Notes: generated by a model not told the origin, from the letters alone. A stretch of 16,754 bases of DNA from HRBIN12 sp035762085 (GCA_035762085.1 DASTPT010000138.1:1-16754), one strand, 5' to 3'. Positions 8,431-14,517 are shown, numbered from the stretch's first letter. Numbers and translations are program-made.

Positions 8431-9086
8431 TGCGTCGATACGACAACCAGGGCGAGAAGAGCATCTACGAGGAGCGGGTCATCTCGATCAACCGGGTGGC
8501 CAAGGTCGTGAAGGGTGGCCGGCGCTTCTCGTTCGCCGCGCTGGTCGTCGTCGGCGACGGGGCCGGGCGCGTGGGTCTGGGCTACGGCAAGGCCAAGGAG
8601 GTGCCCGCCGCGATCCAGAAGGGGGTCGAGGAGGCCAAGCGCAAGATGTTCGACGTGCCGATGATGGGCACGACGATCCCGCACGAGGTCATCGGCGAGG
8701 ACGGCGCCGGCGTGGTGCTGCTCAAGCCGGCCGCGCCCGGAACCGGCGTGATCGCCGGCGGCCCGGTCCGCGCCCTCGTGGAGTGCGCCGGGATCAAGGA
8801 CATCCTGAGCAAGTCGATGGGGTCCTCGAACGGCATCAACATCGTGAAGGCGGCCGTGAACGGCCTGCAGTCGCTGAAGCGCCCCGAGCACGTCGCGCGG
8901 ATCCGCAAGCGCGAGCTGTACGAGGTCGCCCCCAGGCCCATGCTCGAGGCCGTGGCCGCGGCGAAGGAGCGCCTGGCCGCCACGCGCGCCGCGAAGCTCG
9001 AGGAGGTCTACGCCGACCAGGCAGAGCGCGCCGCCAACCCCCAGCGCCGCGACCGCGGCGGCTACCGCCAGGGAGGCCGCCGGTGA
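8430..9086 (+). CDS. rpsE: 30S ribosomal protein S5 with C-terminal extension
   Basis: S5 shapes the mRNA entry tunnel and the decoding site; ram and spectinomycin-resistance changes map to it. The fold is intact: ERVISINRVAKVVKGGRRFSFAALVVVGD (S5 N-terminal dsRBD-like domain), GRVGLGYGKAKEVP, then GTGVIAGGPVRALVECAGIKDILSKSMGSSN (C-terminal domain). After about residue 165 a tail of about 50 mostly charged residues follows, helical-looking at first and then Arg/Gly-rich (RRDRGGYRQGGRR). At 218 aa it is longer than the 167 aa of E. coli; extended S5 tails are known in other actinobacteria. Confidence 0.97.
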   Translation: MRRYDNQGEKSIYEERVISINRVAKVVKGGRRFSFAALVVVGDGAGRVGLGYGKAKEVPAAIQKGVEEAKRKMFDVPMMGTTIPHEVIGEDGAGVVLLKPAAPGTGVIAGGPVRALVECAGIKDILSKSMGSSNGINIVKAAVNGLQSLKRPEHVARIRKRELYEVAPRPMLEAVAAAKERLAATRAAKLEEVYADQAERAANPQRRDRGGYRQGGRR

Positions 9087-9277
9087 GCAAGCTGAAGGTC
9101 ACGCAGGTCCGCAGCGTCATCGACCGGCCGAAGGACCAGAAGGACACGGTCCGCCGCCTGGGGCTGCACCGCATCAGCGACACGGTGATCAAGGACGACC
9201 GGCCCGAGATCCGCGGCATGATCGCGAAGGTCCGGCACCTCGTCCGCGTCGAGGAGGTCGAGGAGGTGGACGCGTGA
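9083..9277 (+). CDS. rpmD: 50S ribosomal protein L30
   Basis: L30 is a small large-subunit protein found in many but not all bacteria. The 64-aa product follows the family plan: KLKVTQVRSVIDRPKDQKDTVRRLGLHRISDTVIKDDRPEIRGMIAKVRHLVRVEEV. GTG at 9083 overlaps the rpsE stop by four bases, and its own TGA overlaps the GTG of rplO by four, so it is tightly coupled on both sides. The longer frame reaching upstream through rpsE is a shadow. Confidence 0.96.
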   Translation: MSKLKVTQVRSVIDRPKDQKDTVRRLGLHRISDTVIKDDRPEIRGMIAKVRHLVRVEEVEEVDA

Positions 9278-9711
9278 AGCTGCACCACCTGAAGCCGGCC
9301 GAGGGCGCCCGCAAGGACCGCGACCGGGTCGGTCGCGGCCGCGCCGGCGTGCGCGGCAAGACCGCCGGGCGCGGCACGAAGGGCTACCTGGCCAAGCACA
9401 ACCCGAAGCAGGGGTTCGAGGGCGGCCAGATGCCGTACTCGCGCCGCGTGCCCAAGCTCAAGGGGTTCACGAACCCGAACCGGGTCGAGTACGCGGTCGT
9501 GAACGTCGAGACGCTCGGGAAGGTGTTCACGGGCGGCGAGGTCGATCCGGCCGCCCTGCTCGAGCACGGGCTGGTCCGCAAGGGCCGGCCGGTGAAGGTG
9601 CTCGGTCGGGGCGAGCTGCAGACGGCCCTGGTCGTGCGGGCTCAGGCGTTCTCGGACACCGCGAGACAGAAGATCGAGCAGGCGGGGGGCCGAGCCGAGG
9701 TCATCCCCTGA
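9274..9711 (+). CDS. rplO: 50S ribosomal protein L15
   Basis: L15 is a late-assembly protein in the core of the large subunit. The 145-aa protein has the N-terminal LHHLKPAEGARKDRDRVGRG, the glycine-rich rRNA-binding stretch GKTAGRGTKG, and GFEGGQMPYSRRVPKLKGF. Before GKTAGRG the usual GSGxG pattern reads GRAGVRG, a small variation. The C-terminal LQTALVVRAQAFSDTARQKIEQAGG is typical. GTG overlaps the rpmD stop. Confidence 0.96.
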   Translation: MKLHHLKPAEGARKDRDRVGRGRAGVRGKTAGRGTKGYLAKHNPKQGFEGGQMPYSRRVPKLKGFTNPNRVEYAVVNVETLGKVFTGGEVDPAALLEHGLVRKGRPVKVLGRGELQTALVVRAQAFSDTARQKIEQAGGRAEVIP

Positions 9712-9717
9712 CCGGCG

Positions 9718-9723
9718 TAGGAT
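9718..9723 (+). promoter_or_regulatory. Possible -10 element before secY
   Basis: The hexamer TAGGAT lies in the 21-bp gap between rplO and secY and fits the TANNNT form of actinobacterial -10 boxes. A start about 7 bp downstream would give an almost leaderless secY-adk-map message. No -35 box is visible at the right distance, and AGGA at 9724-9727 already serves as a Shine-Dalgarno sequence for the GTG at 9733. This is weak evidence. Confidence 0.25.
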
Positions 9724-9732
9724 AGGACGGAC

Positions 9733-11025
9733 GTGCTCAGAGCCTTCGTCAACGCCTTCAAGGTCCCCGACCTCCGCAACAAGATCCTCTTCACGCTGTT
9801 CATCATCGCCGTGTACCGGTTCGGCTCGCACGTGCCGGTGCCGGTGGTGGACATCGGGATCCTGCAGGACGCGCTCGAGGCCCAGGGGCAGCAGGGGTTC
9901 CTGAACTTCATCGACCTGTTCTCGGGCGGGGCGCTGACACGGATGGCGGTGTTCGGCCTGGGCATCATGCCGTACATCACCAGCAGCATCATCATGCAGC
10001 TGCTGACGGTCGTGATCCCCAAGCTCGAGCAGTGGCAGAAGCAGGGCGAGCAGGGCATCAAGAAGATCAACCAGTGGACCCGCTACGTGACCGTCGTCCT
10101 GGCGCTCCTGCAGTCCACCGGCCTGGTGTTCCTGTTCCACTCGGAGAACGCGACCACCGGCCTCGGCGTCGACATCTTCCCGGCCGGCGAGTTCACGGCC
10201 GCGAACGTCTCGCTGATCGTCCTGGTGATGACGGCCGGCACCGCGATGATCATGTGGATGGGTGAGCTGATCACCCAGCGCGGCATCGGCAACGGGATGT
10301 CGGTCCTGATCTTCACCAGCGTGATCTCGCGGCTGCCGCAGGACGGACGCTCGATCCTGATCTCGAGCGGCGACCTGAAGTTCTGGGTCGTGATCCTGAT
10401 GGGCCTGCTGATCATCGTCGCGGTGATCTTCCTCGAGCAGGGGCAGCGTCGGATCCCGGTGCAGTACGCGAAGCGGGTCGTCGGCCGCCGGATGACCAGC
10501 GGCGGCAGCACCTACATCCCGCTGAAGGTCAACCAGGCGGGCGTGATCCCGATCATCTTCGCGAGCTCGCTGCTGTACTTCCCCACGCTGATCGCCAGCG
10601 TCTACCACGCCGAGTGGTTCCAGGACTTCGTGAACAACCACGTCACGAACACGCGCAGCTTCGTCTACATGACGATCTACGGGCTGCTCGTGGTGTTCTT
10701 CGCGTACTTCTACACCGCGATCGCGTTCAACCCAGTGGACACGGCCGACAACCTCCGCAAGTACGGCGGGTTCGTCCCCGGCATCCGCCCCGGGCCGCCC
10801 ACCGCCGACTACCTCTCGTTCGTCCTCACGCGGATCACGCTGCCCGGCTCGCTGTACCTGGCCGCGATCGCGCTGCTGCCCTCGATCGTGTTCGCCTTCT
10901 GGGTGATCGCGCAGTTCCCGTTCGGCGGGACGTCGCTGCTCATCACGGTCGGCGTGGCGCTCGAGACGATGAAGCAGCTAGAGTCGCAGCTGATGATGCG
11001 TCACTACGAGGGGTTCCTGAAGTAG
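9733..11025 (+). CDS. secY: Protein translocase subunit SecY
   Basis: SecY is the channel-forming subunit of the SecYEG translocon in the cytoplasmic membrane. The 430-aa protein begins LRAFVNAFKVPDLRNKILFTLFIIAVYRFGSHVPVP and has the plug region NFIDLFSGGALTRMAVFGLGIMPYITSSIIMQLL. About ten hydrophobic segments can be traced, with the ribosome- and SecA-binding cytoplasmic loops between TM6-7 (EQGQRRIPVQYAKRVVGRR) and TM8-9 (NPVDTADNLRKYGGFVPGIRPG). The C-terminus GGTSLLITVGVALETMKQLESQLMMRHYEGF is diagnostic. Its place in the spc cluster next to rplO is the classical one. The GTG start follows AGGA with 5 bp between. Confidence 0.98.
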   Translation: MLRAFVNAFKVPDLRNKILFTLFIIAVYRFGSHVPVPVVDIGILQDALEAQGQQGFLNFIDLFSGGALTRMAVFGLGIMPYITSSIIMQLLTVVIPKLEQWQKQGEQGIKKINQWTRYVTVVLALLQSTGLVFLFHSENATTGLGVDIFPAGEFTAANVSLIVLVMTAGTAMIMWMGELITQRGIGNGMSVLIFTSVISRLPQDGRSILISSGDLKFWVVILMGLLIIVAVIFLEQGQRRIPVQYAKRVVGRRMTSGGSTYIPLKVNQAGVIPIIFASSLLYFPTLIASVYHAEWFQDFVNNHVTNTRSFVYMTIYGLLVVFFAYFYTAIAFNPVDTADNLRKYGGFVPGIRPGPPTADYLSFVLTRITLPGSLYLAAIALLPSIVFAFWVIAQFPFGGTSLLITVGVALETMKQLESQLMMRHYEGFLK

Positions 11026-11034
11026 GAGGCCGCG

Positions 11035-11697
11035 ATGAGGATCGTGTTGCTCGGACCGCCGGGAGCCGGGAAGGGCACCCAGGCCAAACGGCTGGCCGAG
11101 CGCTACGGCCTCCCGATCGTCGGGACCGGTGACATCTTCCGCGACCACGTCGCGCGGGGCACCGCCCTCGGCCTGGAGGCCAAGACCTACATGGACACCG
11201 GCAGGCTGGTCCCCGACGCGGTCGCCGTGAAGATGGTCCTCGAGCGCCTGGACGCGCCCGACTGCCGCGAGGGGTTCCTCCTGGACGGGTTCCCGAGGAC
11301 CGTGGCGCAGGCGCAGGCCCTCGAGCGCGCGCTCACCGAGGCCGGTCGCCCGCTCGACGCCGTCCTGAACTTCAAGGTCAGCGACGAGATGGTCGTGAAG
11401 CGGCTGACGAACCGCATGGTCTGCGGCGACTGCGGCCGCCCGTACAACCTGGCCTACAAGCCGCCGCGCGTCGAGGGCATCTGCGACGTGTGCGGGGGCA
11501 AGCTGCTGCTGCGCTCGGACGACGACGAGCCGACGATCCTGCAGCGCCTCGAGGTCTACCGGCGCCAGACCGAGCCCCTGGTCCTGTACTTCTGGGAGCG
11601 CGGCATCCTGCGCGACATCGACTCCGAGGCTCCCGAGCAGGTCGTCTTCGACCGGACGGTCGAGGCGCTCTCCGACCTGTTGGACGCCTACGGGTGA
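11035..11697 (+). CDS. adk: Adenylate kinase with Cys4 zinc lid
   Basis: Adenylate kinase catalyses ATP + AMP = 2 ADP in the cytoplasm. The 220-aa long form has the P-loop GPPGAGKGT (residues 7-15), the AMP-binding stretch GDIFRDHVARGT and LLDGFPRT (82-89), and a LID domain with C130-x2-C133 and C150-x2-C153, the four-cysteine zinc site known from Gram-positive enzymes. RLEVYRRQTEPL follows. The strong Shine-Dalgarno TAGGAGG overlaps the secY stop codon. The stop overlaps the map GTG by four bases. Confidence 0.98.
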   Translation: MRIVLLGPPGAGKGTQAKRLAERYGLPIVGTGDIFRDHVARGTALGLEAKTYMDTGRLVPDAVAVKMVLERLDAPDCREGFLLDGFPRTVAQAQALERALTEAGRPLDAVLNFKVSDEMVVKRLTNRMVCGDCGRPYNLAYKPPRVEGICDVCGGKLLLRSDDDEPTILQRLEVYRRQTEPLVLYFWERGILRDIDSEAPEQVVFDRTVEALSDLLDAYG

Positions 11698-12455
11698 TCG
11701 TCTACAAGTCGCCCCCCGAGGTCGAGAAGATGCGCCGCGCGGGGCGCATCGTCGCCGCCACGATCGACGCGGTGCTCGCCGCCGTGGCGCCCGGCAGGAC
11801 CACCGCCGACCTGGACGCCGTCGCCGAGTCCACGATCCGCGACCGAGGCGCGATCCCCTCGTTCCTCGGGTACGGCCGGCCGCCGTTCCCGGCCTCGATC
11901 TGCACGTCGCTGAACGACGAGATCGTCCACGGGATCCCCTCGCCGGAACGCGTGCTGAACGAGGGCGACCTGCTCTCGCTGGACTTCGGCGCGATCTCGG
12001 AGGGCTTCCACGCCGACTCGGCGGTCACGGTGTTCGTCGGCGAGCCGCCCTCGTCGGAGGCCGAGAAGCTCGTGCGCGTCACCGAGGAGGCGCTGAGCGC
12101 CGCGATCGCCCAGATGCGGCCCGGCGGCCACCTCTCGGACATCTCGCACGTCGTCGAGCAGACCGCGCTCGGCGCGGGGTTCGAGGTGGTCCGGGAGTAC
12201 GTCGGCCACGGGATCGGCCGCAACCTGCACGAGGACCCGCAGATCCCGAACTACGGCTCGCCCGGCCGGGGACCCGAGCTCCGCCCTGGCCTGGTCGTCG
12301 CGGTCGAGCCGATGGTGAACATGGGTGGCTGGGAGACCACGCTCCTCGCCGACCACTGGACCGTGGTCACGGCCGACGGTTCGCTCTCGGCGCACTTCGA
12401 GCACACGATCGCCGTCACGGAGGACGGCGCCGAGGTGCTGACGTCCCGCACCTGA
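11694..12455 (+). CDS. map: Methionine aminopeptidase type I
   Basis: This metalloenzyme removes the initiator methionine from new proteins in the cytoplasm. The 253-aa product has all five metal ligands of the family at the expected places: D97 and D108 (in LSLDFGAISEGFHADSAVT), H172 (YVGHGIGRNLHEDP), E205 (VAVEPMV) and E236 (HFEHTIAVT), plus the substrate-binding His79 (NDEIVHGIP). No N-terminal zinc finger or long extension is present, so it is the short, bacterial type Ia form. The GTG start overlaps the adk stop by four bases. It appears to close the tuf-to-map unit: the next gene follows a 104-bp gap. Confidence 0.98.
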   Translation: MIVYKSPPEVEKMRRAGRIVAATIDAVLAAVAPGRTTADLDAVAESTIRDRGAIPSFLGYGRPPFPASICTSLNDEIVHGIPSPERVLNEGDLLSLDFGAISEGFHADSAVTVFVGEPPSSEAEKLVRVTEEALSAAIAQMRPGGHLSDISHVVEQTALGAGFEVVREYVGHGIGRNLHEDPQIPNYGSPGRGPELRPGLVVAVEPMVNMGGWETTLLADHWTVVTADGSLSAHFEHTIAVTEDGAEVLTSRT

Positions 12456-12495
12456 CCTACAGCGTACCCGAGTGGCCTACAGCGCTCGTATCTGG
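12456..12495 (+). repeat. Imperfect 20-bp tandem duplication between map and the DivIVA-like gene
   Basis: Two adjacent 20-bp units (12456-12475 and 12476-12495) each begin CCTACAGCG and end TGG, with a variable middle. The period equals about two helical turns, so both copies would face the same side of DNA. They lie directly upstream of a TAGGGT -10-like box, so a binding site for a regulator is one reading. Chance remains possible. Confidence 0.45.
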
Positions 12496-12516
12496 TCCCT
12501 CCGGCGTCGCGTGGGG

Positions 12517-12530
12517 TAGGGTCCCGGGAC
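12517..12530 (+). promoter_or_regulatory. Candidate promoter -10 and overlapping palindrome
   Basis: TAGGGT (12517-12522) fits the TANNNT pattern of actinobacterial housekeeping -10 elements. It overlaps the perfect 10-bp palindrome GTCCCGGGAC (12521-12530), which covers the expected start site and could be an operator or simply GC-rich sequence. A -35 match is poor (TGGTCC at 12493-12498, 18-bp spacing). The downstream gene has its Shine-Dalgarno GGAGGG at 12547-12552. Confidence 0.4.
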
Positions 12531-12559
12531 GACCGATGCGCTGACCGGAGGGATACACG

Positions 12560-13249
12560 ATGTCGAACGAGGGATCCGTCTTCGAGTCCGCTCCGGCGTG
12601 GGATCGCCTCCCCGCCTTCACGACCGTCCGCCGGGGGTACGACCCCGCGCAGGTGCTGACCTTCGTCAAGCAGGCGCGGGAGCGGATCGAGGCGCTGGAG
12701 ACGAGGATCGGGGACCTCGAGGAGGAGCGGGACCGGATCGCCAAGGACCGGGACGTCGCCCTGGAGTCGTGGGACTCCACGAAGAAGGAGCCGTACGACG
12801 AGATGGCCGGCCGCCTGGCCGATCTGATGCGCAGCTTCGACTCGGAGGTCGAGAAGCTCCGCGCCGATGCGCAGGCCGAGTCCGAACGGACGCTCTCGGA
12901 GGCCCGCGCCGAGGCCGAGCGGATCCTCGAGCACTCGCAGGGCGCGGACGCCGAGGCGCGCGAGCAGGCCGAGGAGATCGTGCGGCAGGCGCGCGAGGAG
13001 GCCGAGGGCATCCGTGCCAAGGCGCGGACCGAGGCCGACGAGGTCGAGTCCGAGCTGTTCGCCGTCTACGGCTCGACGATCAACGAGCTCCGGGGGATCC
13101 GCGACCACCTGCAGAAGGCCGTGCACGAGGTCGACCTCGTCCTCGAGTCGGCGCCGGAGGAGCGCCTCGTGGTCCTCGACCAACGCGGCGAGCGCCACGA
13201 CGAGGGAGACCCCGCGCGCCCCGACGCCCCCTCCGAGTTCGGCCGGTAG
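12560..13249 (+). CDS. DivIVA-domain coiled-coil protein, paralogue A
   Basis: This is a 229-aa soluble protein with no signal peptide or membrane segment. The N-terminal part holds a DivIVA-like motif, FTTVRRGYDPAQVLTFVKQARERIEALE (about residues 20-47), the pattern used by DivIVA/Wag31 and SepIVA-type proteins to bind membranes or assemble. A long coiled coil rich in Ala, Glu and Arg follows (residues 80-165), beginning with DLMRSFDSEVEKLR (88-101). A conserved C-terminal block lies at 180-206, then a charged tail. It is paralogous to the gene at 13393. ATG 12560 has GGAGGG seven bases upstream. Known relatives act in polar growth, septation or envelope organisation; the precise role here is not known. 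Confidence 0.85.
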   Translation: MSNEGSVFESAPAWDRLPAFTTVRRGYDPAQVLTFVKQARERIEALETRIGDLEEERDRIAKDRDVALESWDSTKKEPYDEMAGRLADLMRSFDSEVEKLRADAQAESERTLSEARAEAERILEHSQGADAEAREQAEEIVRQAREEAEGIRAKARTEADEVESELFAVYGSTINELRGIRDHLQKAVHEVDLVLESAPEERLVVLDQRGERHDEGDPARPDAPSEFGR

Positions 13250-13262
13250 GCCTTTCGGCCGA
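13239..13262 (+). other. Small hairpin over the stop codon of paralogue A
   Basis: TCGGCC (13239-13244) pairs with GGCCGA (13257-13262), enclosing the TAG stop at 13247-13249 and an inner AGGCCT palindrome. There is no T tract, so it is a poor intrinsic terminator. It may stabilise the 3' end or be chance in GC-rich DNA. Confidence 0.35.
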
Positions 13263-13269
13263 GACGCGG

Positions 13270-13315
13270 ACCGACCTTCGGACTAGCCCCGCGCCGAGGA
13301 AACCGACCTTCGGAC
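13270..13315 (+). repeat. 14-bp direct repeat in the gap between the two DivIVA-like genes
   Basis: ACCGACCTTCGGAC occurs identically at 13270-13283 and 13302-13315. Each copy holds a small dyad CCGA-CCT-TCGG. The spacing of 32 bp is about three helical turns. The repeats lie upstream of a TACCGT -10-like hexamer (13341-13346) and of the second gene, as expected for paired operator sites, though no protein can be named. Confidence 0.6.
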
Positions 13316-13321
13316 CCTACC

Positions 13322-13389
13322 CCCTTCCGCCGCAAGCCGGTACCGTCGGCCTCGGAAGGGAAGAACCCTTCCCTCGACCCATGGGAGGG
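13322..13389 (+). promoter_or_regulatory. Candidate attenuator-like leader with alternative hairpins and Shine-Dalgarno pairing
   Basis: Four short arms are mutually complementary: a = CCCTTCC (13322-13328), b = GGAAGGG (13354-13360), c = CCCTTCC (13366-13372) and d = GGGAGGG (13383-13389), which is the Shine-Dalgarno region. a can pair with b (extended by GCCG/CGGC, 11 bp with a 3-nt bulge), b with c (perfect 7-bp stem, 5-nt loop), and c with d (7 bp with one G-U). If a:b forms, c is free to mask the Shine-Dalgarno; if b:c forms, it is exposed. A transcript starting at the TACCGT box (13341-13346) would lack arm a. This is inferred from complementarity only. Confidence 0.5.
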
Positions 13390-13392
13390 ACG

Positions 13393-14049
13393 ATGGCTGT
13401 GCAGCAGCCGGGGACGCCCCGACAGGCAGACGACCCGCACACCGAGCCCGCGTTCGAGACGGTGTGGCGGGGGTACGACCCCGACCAGGTCCGCTCCCAC
13501 CTGCACCTGCTGCAGGGTCGGCTGGAGGAGCTGGGCTCGCGGCTCGACCGCACGCAGCGGATGCTCGAGGAGGCCCAGCGCGAGCGCGATCAGGTCAAGG
13601 CAACCGCGAGTCTCGGATCGTACGAAGGGGTGTCGTCGCATGTGGTGGATCTCGTCCGGCTCTTCGACCAGGACGTCGAGAGCCTGCGCCGAGAGGCGGA
13701 AGCGGACGCGAACCGCATCGTCGCCGAGGCCAAGGCGGAGGCCGCTCAGGTGCGGTCGCAGGTTCAGGCGGAGGAACGTGAGGTTCGGGCGCGAGCCGAG
13801 GACATGCTGCGTTCGGCGCGCGAAGAGACCGAACGCCTCCGACGTGAGCTGGAGCCGGTGCGGGAGACGACGCTGACCCGGATGCGCGAGATGCGCGAGC
13901 GGATGGCGACCGCCGTCCGGGAGCTGGACCAGATCCTGGGCGCGGTGCCGGCCGAGGACCGGATCGTCGTGGTCGGCGAGGCCGCCGAGGCCGCCGAGGC
14001 CGCGCAGGAGGGCGATCCCACCTCGTCCGTGCCTGGACGCTCGGCCTGA
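13393..14049 (+). CDS. DivIVA-domain coiled-coil protein, paralogue B
   Basis: This 218-aa soluble protein repeats the plan of its upstream neighbour. It has a DivIVA-like motif FETVWRGYDPDQVRSHLHLLQGRLEELG (residues 21-48), a conserved DLVRLFDQDVESLR (86-99), a long Ala/Glu/Arg coiled coil with AEAKAEA (111-117), the closing block MRERMATAVRELDQILGAVPAEDRIVVV (167-194), and an Ala/Glu-rich tail encoded by a 9-bp GAGGCCGCC-type repeat (13978-14004). ATG 13393 is preferred over the in-frame ATG 13381 because GGGAGGG lies at 13383-13389. No membrane segment or enzyme motif is seen. It is probably a scaffold or pole/septum protein; the function is not known. Confidence 0.85.
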   Translation: MAVQQPGTPRQADDPHTEPAFETVWRGYDPDQVRSHLHLLQGRLEELGSRLDRTQRMLEEAQRERDQVKATASLGSYEGVSSHVVDLVRLFDQDVESLRREAEADANRIVAEAKAEAAQVRSQVQAEEREVRARAEDMLRSAREETERLRRELEPVRETTLTRMREMRERMATAVRELDQILGAVPAEDRIVVVGEAAEAAEAAQEGDPTSSVPGRSA

Positions 14050-14063
14050 CCTGCCCCTATACT
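14034..14063 (+). promoter_or_regulatory. Promoter of the infA-rpmJ-rpsM-rpsK cluster
   Basis: A -35-like TGGACG (14034-14039, four of six consensus bases) and a near-consensus -10 TATACT (14058-14063) are separated by 18 bp. This AT-rich hexamer stands out in very GC-rich DNA and lies 82 bp before infA. The -35 box falls inside the last codons of the preceding gene. Transcription should begin near 14070. Confidence 0.65.
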
Positions 14064-14069
14064 GTCGGT

Positions 14070-14089
14070 CCGCCTCCGGCCGGGGGCGG
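14070..14089 (+). promoter_or_regulatory. 5'-terminal hairpin of the infA leader
   Basis: CCGCCTCC (14070-14077) pairs with GGGGGCGG (14082-14089), with one T-G wobble and a GGCC tetraloop. The stem starts at about the predicted first transcribed base, so the message may begin with a hairpin, as 5' stabilising stem-loops do. A second, weaker stem GCTCG/CGAGC (14095-14099 with 14113-14117) follows. Confidence 0.5.
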
Positions 14090-14144
14090 GTTCGGCTCGT
14101 CCGGGGATGTGCCGAGCGTGCTCGTCTGAGGGGTCGACCGGGAG

Positions 14145-14363
14145 TTGCCGAAGAAGGACGCCATCGAGGTGGAAGGGACGGTCTCCGAGCCGCTCCCCAA
14201 CGCCATGTTCCGGGTCGAGCTCGAGAACGGGCACAAGGTGCTCGCACACATCTCCGGGAAGATGCGGATGCACTACATCCGGATCCTGCCGGGGGACCGT
14301 GTGCTGGTGGAGCTGTCGCCGTACGACCTGTCGCGCGGCAGGATCGTGTACCGGTACAAGTGA
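14145..14363 (+). CDS. infA: Translation initiation factor IF-1
   Basis: IF-1 occupies the A site of the 30S subunit during initiation. The 72-aa protein is the standard OB-fold: KKDAIEVEGTVSEPLPNAMFRVELENGHKVLAHISGKMRMHYIRILPGDRVLVELSPYDLSRGRIVYRYK. The start is the rare TTG at 14145, chosen because it gives the exact family N-terminus; GAGGGG at 14128-14133 is the likely Shine-Dalgarno, at a somewhat long 11-nt spacing. It is the first gene of the alpha-type cluster here and lies behind its own promoter and hairpin leader. Confidence 0.97.
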   Translation: MPKKDAIEVEGTVSEPLPNAMFRVELENGHKVLAHISGKMRMHYIRILPGDRVLVELSPYDLSRGRIVYRYK

Positions 14364-14388
14364 GAACGGGCGAAAGAGCAGGGGAACC

Positions 14389-14502
14389 ATGAAGGTGCGG
14401 CCGTCGGTGAAGAAGATCTGCGACAAGTGCAAGGTCATCCGCCGGCGCGGCCAGATCCGGGTGATCTGCTCGAATCCGCGGCACAAGCAGCGGCAGGGCT
14501 GA
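14389..14502 (+). CDS. rpmJ: 50S ribosomal protein L36, zinc form
   Basis: L36 is the smallest large-subunit protein. The 37-aa product MKVRPSVKKICDKCKVIRRR...SNPRHKQRQG has the classical Cys3His zinc knuckle C11, C14, C27 and H32. AGGGGAA precedes the ATG. It lies 25 bp after infA and 15 bp before rpsM, the usual place. Longer in-frame readings upstream run through infA and are shadows. Confidence 0.96.
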   Translation: MKVRPSVKKICDKCKVIRRRGQIRVICSNPRHKQRQG

Positions 14503-14517
14503 GGAAGGAGCGCGAAC

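Noticed and set aside
8836..10641. Minus-strand open frame of 601 codons opposite rpsE to secY
   Set aside because: It is antisense to rpsE, rpmD, rplO and secY, with low-complexity Asp/His/Arg content and no recognisable domain.
13239..13262. Intrinsic terminator after paralogue A
   Set aside because: The stem is only 6 bp and lacks a T tract, so it is recorded only as a small hairpin.
12598..13392. In-frame extension of paralogue B through paralogue A
   Set aside because: The peptide is an Arg/Gly-rich shadow of gene A; paralogue B has its own Shine-Dalgarno and ATG at 13393.
13978..14004. 9-bp microsatellite GAGGCCGCC in the tail of paralogue B as a phase-variation site
   Set aside because: Three units of a multiple-of-three repeat cannot shift the frame, and such Ala/Glu runs are common in high-GC coiled-coil genes.
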